A stretch of 5,620 nucleotides of DNA from an uncultured Eubacteriales bacterium (GCA_944353735.1 CALVPU010000031.1:1-5620), one strand, 5' to 3'. Numbered from the stretch's first letter, positions 1 through 5,138 are shown. Notes: generated by a model not told the origin, from the letters alone. Program-made: numbers and translations.

Positions 1-258
1 GTGCAGGCGTTCAACATGCGCTCCGAGCACTCGCTGTTCAAGATCGGTCCCTTCTCCAACCGCACCCTCAACGGCGCGGCGCTGATCTCCGTGGCGTTGA
101 TGGCGCTGGTGCTGTTCACTCCCGTGCGCGGCGCGTTCGGGCTGATCGCCCTGCCGGCGCAGCTGTACCTGCTCGGCCTGGGGCTGATCTTTGTGCCGCT
201 GCTGGTGATGGAGCTGAGCAAGCTCGTCGGACTGATCCGCCACCCCAGCGCCAAGTGA
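1..258 (+). CDS. P-type cation-transporting ATPase, C-terminal end (partial, 5' end outside window)
   Basis: This is the last 85 codons of a gene that begins upstream. The GTG at position 1 is most likely an internal valine codon, because the reading starts in the middle of a conserved motif. The peptide opens with FNMRSEHSLFKIGPFSN, which resembles the loop before the last membrane helices of P-type cation ATPases (the Ca2+/cation ATPase C-terminal domain). Two hydrophobic segments follow, at about residues 24-43 and 50-75, and the protein ends in a short basic tail (LIRHPSAK). Enzymes of this family couple ATP hydrolysis to cation movement across the plasma membrane. The phosphorylation (DKTGT) and nucleotide-binding domains lie outside the window, so the ion cannot be deduced. 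A calcium or mixed cation pump is the likeliest type. A hairpin terminator follows 19 bases after the TGA, so this is the end of its transcription unit. Confidence 0.82.
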   Translation: MQAFNMRSEHSLFKIGPFSNRTLNGAALISVALMALVLFTPVRGAFGLIALPAQLYLLGLGLIFVPLLVMELSKLVGLIRHPSAK

Positions 259-277
259 GCGCAAAAACCCGAACATT

Positions 278-308
278 GCGGCGCCCCGCTCCGGCAGGGC
301 GCCGCTTT
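278..308 (+). terminator. Hairpin terminator after the P-type ATPase gene
   Basis: A perfect 9-bp stem pairs GCGGCGCCC (278-286) with GGGCGCCGC (297-305) across a 10-base loop. Only TTT follows, then GCG. The U-tract is short. The position just after the ATPase stop and the very stable GC stem still support a termination role. Confidence 0.65.
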
Positions 309-557
309 GCGCCGGCACGCGGATTTTTCGGGCATTTGATTTGGATTTGATGCAATTTTCCTCATGATTTGTGCAAATAACCGCAAAAAATGCAGCGGTA
401 TGAGTGTGTTGGACCATTTTTGCGGCGGGTTAATTGTTTGTGACGCCGGTAACCTGCGCGTCAAAATCGCCGCTGAAATGCGATGAACGCTCCGGATTTT
501 GGATGTTTTAGCCATATCAATTCATTTGAAATTAACCAAATAGTTTCGAGAAAATGC
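309..557. other. Lower-GC intergenic stretch without a gene
   Basis: About 250 bases between the ATPase terminator and the next promoter are visibly richer in A/T than anything else upstream of position 4040. I see no coding region with a usable start. An open frame reaches back to an ATG at 483, but the strong ribosome binding site lies at a later start (618), so the stretch is read as untranscribed leader. It contains the inverted repeat at 381-425. It also holds a second small dyad, TGACGC (441-446) with GCGTCA (458-463), which could be an operator or chance. Confidence 0.5.
381..425. repeat. Inverted repeat with A/T-rich arms
   Basis: CCGCAAAAAATG (381-392) is complementary to CATTTTTGCGG (415-425) apart from one extra A. 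The arms are separated by 22 bases. The T-run lies inside the stem and GCGGG follows it, so it is a poor intrinsic terminator for the + strand. It could be a protein-binding dyad or a remnant of a bidirectional terminator. It lies about 130 bases upstream of the -35 box of the next gene. Confidence 0.4.
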
Positions 558-586
558 TTTTCAGACGGCGCGCGGTGGATTATAAT
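558..586 (+). promoter_or_regulatory. Sigma-A-type promoter of the 65-aa gene
   Basis: A perfect -10 box TATAAT lies at 581-586. Upstream, after exactly 17 bases, is TTTTCA (558-563), a 4-of-6 match to TTGACA. Transcription would start near 593, giving a leader of about 25 bases that holds the ribosome binding site. The promoter lies inside the open frame that extends upstream from 618, which further argues against a start at 483. Confidence 0.75.
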
Positions 587-602
587 GTCGGCGATGAAAG
601 CA

Positions 603-609
603 AAGGAGG
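603..609 (+). promoter_or_regulatory. Ribosome binding site that fixes the start at 618
   Basis: AAGGAGG is a perfect anti-16S match, 8 bases before ATG 618. No comparable site precedes the in-frame ATGs at 483, 585 or 594. The start at 618 is therefore preferred. Confidence 0.85.
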
Positions 610-617
610 AATTGATT

Positions 618-815
618 ATGAAGCGCAACGAAGGTATGAGAGAACATCGCAGCCTCAATCCTTTCAAGCACATCCGATTCGGTTTTGCTCCCATCGAGGC
701 TGAAGATGAGTTCGCGAACTGCCTGAACGAGGACAACCGCGTGCGCCCGGACTACTTCCGCTGGTTCTGCGGCATGCACGACCTCGAGGAGACGTACGTC
801 TGCCAGGTTCTGTGA
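618..815 (+). CDS. Small protein of unknown function (65 aa)
   Basis: I do not recognise this protein. It reads MKRNEGMREHRSLNPFKHIR at the N-terminus, which is basic. The rest is acidic and aromatic (EAEDEF, DYFRWF, HDLEET) and contains three cysteines at residues 34, 51 and 62. There is no signal peptide or membrane segment, so it is probably cytosolic. The evidence that it is a real gene is its expression set: a promoter with perfect TATAAT 31 bases upstream, a perfect AAGGAGG at good spacing, a clean stop, and a terminator with seven T's about 100 bases downstream. It is monocistronic. The unusual part is its 3' side, where several perfect hairpins lie between the stop and the terminator. 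Alternatively the short frame could be a leader within a structured RNA transcript. No function can be assigned. Confidence 0.72.
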   Translation: MKRNEGMREHRSLNPFKHIRFGFAPIEAEDEFANCLNEDNRVRPDYFRWFCGMHDLEETYVCQVL

Positions 816-821
816 ACGGCT

Positions 822-867
822 CGGCGACGAAGTCGCCGCAGATCGCCATTCCCCGCGCAAGGCGCGG
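822..867 (+). other. Two perfect hairpins in the 3' untranslated region of the 65-aa gene
   Basis: Seven bases after the stop, CGGCGAC (822-828) pairs perfectly with GTCGCCG (832-838) around a GAA loop. Then CCGCGC (853-858) pairs with GCGCGG (862-867) around AAG. Neither is followed by T's, so they are not the terminator themselves. Together with the multi-branched structure at 875-922 they suggest a structured 3' RNA. The function is unknown, and very GC-rich DNA gives some hairpins by chance. Confidence 0.5.
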
Positions 868-874
868 AAGATCG

Positions 875-928
875 ACCGGTCCATCCGGCTGGACGCCCCA
901 AAGGCGCCCGCCGCGGGCCGGTTTTTTT
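875..928 (+). terminator. Intrinsic terminator with a possible four-way fold, then T7
   Basis: The T-run 922-928 follows a very GC-rich foldable segment. One fold uses every base. ACCGG (875-879) pairs with CCGGT (918-922). Inside, with no unpaired bases between them, lie three hairpins: TCCA/TGGA (880-893), CGCC/GGCG (894-906) and CCCG/CGGG (907-917). Simpler terminator folds are also possible, for example GCCCG/CGGGC (906-918). Termination of the 65-aa gene transcript here is well supported; the exact fold is inferred by eye. Confidence 0.72.
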
Positions 929-930
929 GT

Positions 931-1651
931 GCCGGAAAGCGGGCGCGGCAAATGCCGGAAGCGGCAGAGCCGTCCGCGGACGAAGGCGGCGGGTTTGGAC
1001 GGAAGAGGAGCGGGCAAGCGGCGTTCGCCGGACGGAGGCGGCGAGAGTTGGGAGAAACGATGAGCCGGAAGCGGCAGAGCCGGCCGCGGACGAAGGCGGC
1101 GGGTCCGGACGGATGGAGGAGCGGGCAAGCAGCGTTCGCCGGACGGAGGCGGCGAGCGTTGGGAGAAACGACGAGCCGGAAGCGGCAGCCGTCCGCGGGC
1201 CGAAGGCACGGCAAATGCAGGAAGCGGCAGAGCCGTCCGCGAACGAAGGCGGCGGGTCCGGACGGATGGAAGAGCGGACGAGCGGCGTTCGCCGGACGGA
1301 GGCGGCGAGAGTTGGGAGAAACGATGAGCCGGAAGCGGCGGTTGTTCGCAGGCGGCGGGTTTGGACGGAAGAGGAGCGGGTAAGCGGCGTTCGCCGGACG
1401 GAGGCAGCGAAACGTTGGGAAAAACGACGAACCAGAAGCGGCAGAGTCGTCCGCGGGCCGAAGGGCGCGGCAAATGCCGGAAACAGCAGAGCCGTCCGCG
1501 GACGAAGGCGGCGGGTCCGGACTGAGGAGGAGCGGGCAAGCGGCGTTCGCCGGACGGAGGCGGCGAAGCGTTGGGAGAAACGACGAGCCGGAAGCGGTAG
1601 AGCCGTCCGCGGACGAAGGCGGCGGGTCCGGACGGAAGAGGAGCGGGCAAG
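931..1651. repeat. Tandem array 1: ~111-bp GC-rich repeats, non-coding
   Basis: The unit starts with GCCGGAAGCGGCAGAGCCG and ends near GTTGGGAGAAACGACGA. Copies begin at 954, 1064, 1217, 1328, 1476 and 1587 (the last cut at about 1651). Short partial copies of 42-45 bases begin at 1175 and 1431, and a degenerate lead-in starts at 931. Most steps are 110 or 111 bases; the unit at 1328 is 103. Typical copies carry the 12-bp palindrome CGTCCGCGGACG and a hairpin CGGCG-TT-CGCCG. The + strand is purine-rich. Several frames on both strands stay open because 111 is a multiple of three and stop codons are rare in this GC-rich sequence. The 110- and 103-base steps change frame, though, and no unit carries a ribosome binding site, so I read it as non-coding. 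It begins two bases after the T-run of the upstream terminator region. Function unknown. Confidence 0.85.
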
Positions 1652-1944
1652 TGGCACGGATTGCGGAAGCGACCGGTGCGCGGACGGCCAGGAAGAACCT
1701 CGCCACGCTTTTGACGCAAATTTTCCGCAGGTTCAGCCAAAAAGGCGAGAACAGCGTGAACAAAATCGCCCCAGCGCACGTCTAAAAGGCAGAAATTGGC
1801 ACACGGGTGCCCGAGGAGGCGATTCCATTGGAGGATGCGAAGGACGGCAGGCGTCCCAAACGAGCGTGTGCGCCGCAAAGGTTTTCGCCGCCGGAAGCGT
1901 CCGCGCGAATCGCCGCGCCCGGCGCGCCGCACCGCTGAGCGCCC
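1652..1944. other. Non-repetitive spacer between arrays 1 and 2, no gene seen
   Basis: About 290 bases separate the two arrays. A short stretch at about 1708-1800 is less GC-rich than its surroundings and reads like unrelated unique sequence. I see no start codon with a well-spaced ribosome binding site. GGAGG at about 1830 touches an ATG directly, which is too close to be used. A TTGACG at 1711 has no -10 partner. A small dyad GGCAC/GTGCC lies at 1798-1811. Nothing else can be supported. Confidence 0.5.
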
Positions 1945-2335
1945 GCAACCGCTCCGTGCCGCGCCGCGCAATCGGTCGCCGCGAAATCCGGCAAGCGCCT
2001 GCAACCGTCCCGCGCCGCGAGGCGCGTCAAGCCCGGCAAACAAGTGCTCGCAACCGCTTCGCGCCGTGAGGTGTCATCGGTCACCGCGAAGTCCGGCAGC
2101 GCCGCACCATCGGCGGCTGCGCAAGCCCGCGCTGCGAAGCGCGTCAAGCCCGGCAAGCAAGCGCCCGCAACCGCTTCGCGCCGTGGGGCGCCATCGGTCG
2201 CCGTGAGGTCCGGCAAACACCTGCAACCGTCCCGCGCCGCGTGCGCAATCAGCTGCCCCTGCGCCATCGGTCACCGCGAAGTCCGGCAAGCCCTCGCCAT
2301 CAGCTACCGCGCCGTGTCATCGGCGGCTGCGCGCT
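1945..2335. repeat. Tandem array 2: ~50-56-bp GC-rich repeats, non-coding
   Basis: The anchor GCAACCG recurs at 1945, 2001, 2050, 2167 and 2223, giving steps of 56, 49, 117 (about two units) and 56. Two unit types alternate. One runs GCAACCGCTTCGCGCCGTG, then an ATCGGTC(G/A)CCG motif and TCCGGCAA. The other runs GCAACCGTCCCGCGCCGCG and then, in the copy at 2001, GCGTCAAGCCCGGCAA. The block CATCGGCGGCTGCGC also occurs twice, near 2110 and 2318. The + strand is C-rich, the opposite of arrays 1 and 3, and the sequence is not related to them by eye. The steps are not consistently multiples of three. It ends about 70 bases before the promoter of eutH. Confidence 0.72.
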
Positions 2336-2405
2336 CCCCCGCGCCTTTGTGCCGGCGGAAGCGACATTCGCGGATCGCGCCCGCGCACTCGCCGCTCCCC
2401 TGCCC

Positions 2406-2434
2406 TTTTCCGCGCGCGCGGGATGTGGTATAAT
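2406..2434 (+). promoter_or_regulatory. Extended -10 promoter of eutH
   Basis: TGG followed by TATAAT (2426-2434) is an extended -10 element. The -35 position, 17 bases upstream, is TTTTCC (2406-2411), a poor 3-of-6 match, which the TGN extension could offset. Transcription would begin near 2441, about 26 bases before the first ATG. TATAAT is striking because the surrounding sequence is almost pure G/C. Confidence 0.65.
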
Positions 2435-2466
2435 GGAAGCCGCGGGCTTGAACCGCAGGCGACGAA

Positions 2467-3567
2467 ATGGCGGCGATGCGTATGGAACGGGCAATCCTCT
2501 GGATAATGGCGCTGGGCGCGGTGGTCGGCGGACTGGACCGGCTGTTCGGCAACCGGCTGGGGCTGGGCGAGCGCTTCGAGGCGGGGTTTCAGCTGCTGGG
2601 ACCGACGGCGCTGTCGATGGCGGGCATTCTCTGTCTGACGCCGGTGCTGTCGGCGCTGATCGGCGCGATTGCCGAACCGCTGTGCGCGGCGCTGGGCTTC
2701 GACCCGGCGATGCTCGCCGGCGTGCTGGCGATCGACATGGGCGGCTATCCGCTCGCCGGGGCGCTGGCGCACGACCCGCGCGTGGGGCGCTATGCCGGCG
2801 TGCTGGTGGCGGCGACGCTCGGCTGCACGGTGACGTTCACGGTGCCGGTCGGCATGGGCATGCTCTCCGGCGGCGACCGGCGCTCGTTCGCGCGCGGCAT
2901 GCTGTACGGTCTGGCGGGGCTGCCGGCGGGACTGGCTGCCGGCGGACTGCTCAGCGGACTGCCCGCCGGCGTGCTGGCGGTGCAGAGCCTGCCGGTGCTG
3001 GCGCTGTCGCTGCTGCTGGTGCTGGGACTGCGATTCGCGCCGGAGGGCATGGTGCGCGGCTTTGCGGCGTTCGCCGCCGGGCTGCGGGCGCTGACGACGC
3101 TGGGGCTGATCGCCGGTGCGGTCGCGTACATGACGGATTGGGAGATTCCCGGGCTGGCGCCGATCGAGGACGCCATGGCGACGGTCGCGTCGATCGGCGT
3201 GGCGATGCTGGGCAGCCTGCCCGCGGCGGAACTGCTGCGGCGGGCGCTGAAGCGACCGCTGGCATGGTTGGGCGCGCGCACCGGCATGAACGCCGCCAGC
3301 GCCGCGGGACTGTTGGTGGGCGCGGTGAGCGTGCTGCCGGCGGTGGCGATGCTGCCCGAGATGGACGCGCGCGGCAAAGTGGTCAACGCCGCGGCGATGG
3401 TCTGTTCGGCGTCGGCGCTCGCGGCGCATCTCGGCTTCGTCGCCGGCGTGGATGCCGCCATGATCGCGCCGCTGCTGGCGACCAAGCTGCTCGGCGGCGC
3501 CGTGGGCGCGGCAGTCGCGCTGCTGGCGACGCGAAGGAATCCTGCGGAGGCATCGCAGGCGGGCTGA
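2467..3567 (+). CDS. eutH: EutH-family ethanolamine transporter
   Basis: EutH is an inner-membrane protein that helps ethanolamine enter the cell, mainly when it is scarce or protonated. This 366-residue protein matches the family in length and pattern. It is almost entirely hydrophobic, with about ten membrane segments (roughly 7-26, 46-70, 80-99, 108-133, 144-163, 165-187, 198-222, 233-252, 275-296, 306-328, 330-354). Family-like stretches are GLDRLFG (22-28), IDMGGYPLAGAL (89-100), TFTVPVGMGML (123-133) and MLPEMDARGKVVNAAAMV (295-312). The start is uncertain. ATGs lie at 2467, 2476 and 2482, all with weak ribosome binding sites. The last gives MERAILWIM, which fits the usual EutH N-terminus best; 2467 is listed as the longest form. 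The gene has its own promoter and no eut or microcompartment neighbour in this window. Its final codons (Ala-Gly-stop) lie inside tandem array 3. Identification is by recognition of the family pattern, not by a search. Confidence 0.8.
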   Translation: MAAMRMERAILWIMALGAVVGGLDRLFGNRLGLGERFEAGFQLLGPTALSMAGILCLTPVLSALIGAIAEPLCAALGFDPAMLAGVLAIDMGGYPLAGALAHDPRVGRYAGVLVAATLGCTVTFTVPVGMGMLSGGDRRSFARGMLYGLAGLPAGLAAGGLLSGLPAGVLAVQSLPVLALSLLLVLGLRFAPEGMVRGFAAFAAGLRALTTLGLIAGAVAYMTDWEIPGLAPIEDAMATVASIGVAMLGSLPAAELLRRALKRPLAWLGARTGMNAASAAGLLVGAVSVLPAVAMLPEMDARGKVVNAAAMVCSASALAAHLGFVAGVDAAMIAPLLATKLLGGAVGAAVALLATRRNPAEASQAG

Positions 3568-3985
3568 AGCTGGGACAGGGGGCTGAAACTGGCGCCGCGA
3601 GGAAGTCCCTGAGCGGCGGAATCGGATTGAAGCCGGGACAGGCGGGCTGAAGCGGAGCGCCATGGACAATCGCCGGGCGGCGCGGGCGGGCTGAAGCCGG
3701 GACAGACGGGCTGAAGCGGAGCGCCGCGAGGAAATCCCTGAGCGGCGGAATCGGATTGAAGCCGGGATGACGAGCCAAAACGGAGCGCCGCGAGGAAGTC
3801 CCTGAGCGGCGGAATCGGATTGAAGCCGGGACGACGAGCCGAAGCGGAGCGCCATGGACAATCGCCGGGCGGCGCGCGCAATCGCGAGAGGTGCAGATGT
3901 GGCGAAGTCGCAGCGCCGCGCCAATCGCCGGGCGGCGAGGGCGATCGCGAGAGGTGCAGCTGGGTTGAAACCGGGCGGCGCGGAC
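3556..3985. repeat. Tandem array 3: 64-bp GC-rich repeats, starting in the end of eutH
   Basis: Units begin with GCGCC at 3592, 3657, 3721, 3785, 3849 and 3913, with a decayed copy near 3975. Steps are 65, 64, 64, 64 and 64. Two flavours occur. One has GAGGAAGTCCCTGA between CGCCGC and GCGGCG arms (3592, 3721, 3785). The other has GCGCCATGGACAATCGCC or a variant of it (3657, 3849, 3913). Both can form a GC-armed hairpin with a different loop. A partial unit precedes the first full one: 3558-3596 is closely similar to 3685-3725, and the 15 bases at 3556-3570 recur exactly at 3639-3653. The array therefore overlaps the eutH stop codon. Since 64 is not a multiple of three, the reading frame rotates in each copy, so the unit is not conserved as protein. 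No T-run terminator for eutH is visible; the hairpins might serve instead. Confidence 0.85.
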
Positions 3986-4094
3986 GGATGGAGGTCGGAT
4001 GCAGTCGGGCGCGGGCAGCCGCGGTGCGGTTGGACAGGACACACAACGGCAATCATATCAAAATAAAATCATAACTTCTGGACGCGCAAAAACC

Positions 4095-4123
4095 TTGACG
4101 AAACTGTGGTAAAAGAGTATAAT
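4095..4123 (+). promoter_or_regulatory. Consensus sigma-A-type promoter of the SH3b protein gene
   Basis: TTGACG (4095-4100, 5 of 6 to consensus) and TATAAT (4118-4123, perfect) are separated by 17 bases, the optimal spacing. Transcription should start near 4130. This is the strongest promoter in the window and implies high constitutive expression. The leader carries AAAGGGGGA (4141-4149) six bases before the ATG. Confidence 0.9.
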
Positions 4124-4155
4124 ATTTCCAAAGGATTGGCAAAGGGGGATTTATC

Positions 4156-4914
4156 ATGAAGAAGCTTCTGGCAGCATTCCTGTGTGCGGCGCTGCTCATC
4201 GGCTGCAGCGCGGCGTTCGCCGCGAGCGGCTACATCGTCGCCACCGGCGACGTCAACGTCCGTACCGGCCCCGGCCTTGGCTACAGCACGCTGGGCTCGA
4301 TCAGCAAGGGCTCCTCGCTGACCTACGCCGGCAGCACGTCGGTCGACTATCGCGGCGTGGCGTGGTACAGCGTCTACTACCGCAACACCACCGGTTGGGT
4401 CTCGTCGGTGTGGTCGTCGCTGTACGGCGGCACGTCGGTGGTCCCGCCGCAGACCAGCAGCACGACCTACGTGCGCGCGACCGCCAGCGTCAACCTGCGC
4501 AGCGGCCCCGGCACGGGCTATGAGGATATCGGCACGCTCGCGCGCGGCGAACAGGTGCCCTACCTCAGCTCTGCCACGGACAGCCGCGGCAACGTCTGGT
4601 ATCAGGTGCAGTATTACTCCTACGGCACGGGCTGGGTCATCTCGACCTACGCCGACGTGGTCTACGGCACGTCCTCCGGCGTCGCCGACACGACGACCAA
4701 CGTTGCCGGCAGCTACGTCAAGGCGACCAACGGCAAGTCCAACCTGCGCACCGGTCCCGGTCTCGGCTATGCCGACGTCGGCACGATGCAGAACGGCGAG
4801 ACCGCGAGCTACCTGGGCAACTACTCGACCGACGAGCGCGGCGTGGTCTGGTATCAGGTCCGCTTCGAAGGTCAGACGGGCTGGGTCTCCTCCCGCTACA
4901 CGACGCTGTATTGA
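4156..4914 (+). CDS. Exported protein with three bacterial SH3 (SH3b) repeats
   Basis: The 252-residue product starts with an export signal: MKK, then a hydrophobic stretch to about residue 22. Cleavage could be at AFA-AS (signal peptidase I). LIGC at 14-17 also fits a lipobox, so it may be a lipoprotein. Three SH3_3-type domains follow, at about 26-91, 105-171 and 187-252. Each opens with a VN(V/L)R(T/S)GPG-like motif (33-40, 112-119; SNLRTGPG at 195-202), has a conserved WY near the middle, and ends in a GWV motif. SH3b domains bind cell-wall peptides, so a cell-envelope role is likely. No enzyme domain (amidase, NlpC/P60) is attached, so it may be a binding or structural protein; this last part is inference. 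The linkers are Ser/Thr-rich. It is transcribed alone from a strong promoter and converges with recA. The start is clear from the ribosome binding site and signal peptide. Confidence 0.88.
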   Translation: MKKLLAAFLCAALLIGCSAAFAASGYIVATGDVNVRTGPGLGYSTLGSISKGSSLTYAGSTSVDYRGVAWYSVYYRNTTGWVSSVWSSLYGGTSVVPPQTSSTTYVRATASVNLRSGPGTGYEDIGTLARGEQVPYLSSATDSRGNVWYQVQYYSYGTGWVISTYADVVYGTSSGVADTTTNVAGSYVKATNGKSNLRTGPGLGYADVGTMQNGETASYLGNYSTDERGVVWYQVRFEGQTGWVSSRYTTLY

Positions 4915-4952
4915 CGGGCGCTTTGGTCCGGACAGCGCGGCGAACATGAAGG

Positions 4953-4980
4953 GCGCCCCGACGCAATCGCGTCGGGGCGC
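4953..4980 (+). terminator. GC palindrome after the SH3b gene, copy 1
   Basis: GCGCCCCGACGC (4953-4964) pairs perfectly with GCGTCGGGGCGC (4969-4980) around the loop AATC. It lies 38 bases after the stop. No T-run follows (TCAGAG), so termination at this site alone is uncertain. A nearly identical palindrome lies at 5113-5138, so this looks like a repeated element used at gene ends. Confidence 0.6.
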
Positions 4981-4981
4981 T

Positions 4982-5082
4982 CAGAGCGCTGATAAAGCCT
5001 GCAAACGCAAAAATTGCCCCGATCAAAAAGAAATCGGAGGCAATTTTTGCTTCCTTGGATTGCAGACTTTCTCAACGCTCTG
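4982..5082. repeat. Long imperfect inverted repeat around the central terminator
   Basis: The left arm 4982-5004 (starts CAGAGCG, ends CTGCAA) matches the reverse complement of 5060-5082 at 20 of 23 positions. In RNA from the minus strand, two of the three mismatches become G-U wobble pairs. The arms enclose the 5007-5050 hairpin, with two unpaired bases on the left and nine on the right. The whole could fold as one hairpin of about 100 bases. Confidence 0.7.
5007..5050. terminator. Bidirectional intrinsic terminator between the SH3b gene and recA
   Basis: GCAAAAATTGCC (5007-5018) pairs perfectly with GGCAATTTTTGC (5039-5050). CCGAT/ATCGG continues the stem inward past one bulged A to a nine-base loop. 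The A-run on the left and T-run on the right give a U-tract in both directions, so it can stop the convergent SH3b and recA transcripts. Confidence 0.85.
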
Positions 5083-5112
5083 TCAGTCCGTTGACTTTGT
5101 CGACATCCTGAA

Positions 5113-5138
5113 CGCCCCGACGCGATCGCGTCGGGGCG
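5113..5138 (-). terminator. GC palindrome downstream of recA, copy 2
   Basis: A perfect 26-bp palindrome centred on GATC lies about 92 bases past the recA stop. It differs from the core of copy 1 (4954-4979) by a single base. On the minus strand the tail is only GTTC; on the plus strand it is CTTT. It probably helps end recA transcription, but the short T-run leaves room for another role. Confidence 0.55.

Noticed and set aside
483..617. A longer form of the small protein starting at ATG 483
   Set aside because: The promoter -10 box (581-586) and perfect ribosome binding site (603-609) lie downstream of that start and serve ATG 618.
461..736. Minus-strand 91-codon frame antisense to the small gene
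   Set aside because: It overlaps a better supported gene and its promoter on the other strand, and I see no expression signal for it.
875..922. tRNA or tRNA-like gene, because of the cloverleaf-like fold
   Set aside because: The fold is only 48 bases, lacks T-loop and D-loop consensus bases, and runs directly into a T-run. A terminator reading is simpler.
927..2069. A 380-codon plus-strand frame rich in Arg, Glu and Ala over array 1
   Set aside because: It begins just inside the terminator T-run, has no ribosome binding site and encodes shifting readings of the repeat.
561..2267. Long arginine/proline/serine-rich open frames on the minus strand across arrays 1 and 2
   Set aside because: Three overlapping minus frames are open at once and plus frames too, as expected for GC-rich sequence with a period near 111. 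Frame is lost at the 110- and 103-base steps, no start has a ribosome binding site, and the products have no recognisable fold.
931..3985. CRISPR array
   Set aside because: Repeats are contiguous and 50-111 bp long with no unique spacers of constant length, and no cas gene is present.
2317..4056. Very long minus-strand open frame antisense to eutH and array 3
   Set aside because: It is the composition shadow of eutH. In array 3 the 64-base period rotates the frame, and the Arg/His/Gln-rich product is typical of a false reading.
3820..4074. Two short plus-strand frames at the end of array 3 (70 and 84 codons)
   Set aside because: Both start within repeat units without ribosome binding sites, overlap each other in different frames and run into the AT-rich leader of the SH3b gene.
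4182..4523. A 113-codon plus-strand frame inside the SH3b gene
   Set aside because: It is a shifted reading (His/Arg-rich) of a gene with clear SH3b motifs in the main frame.
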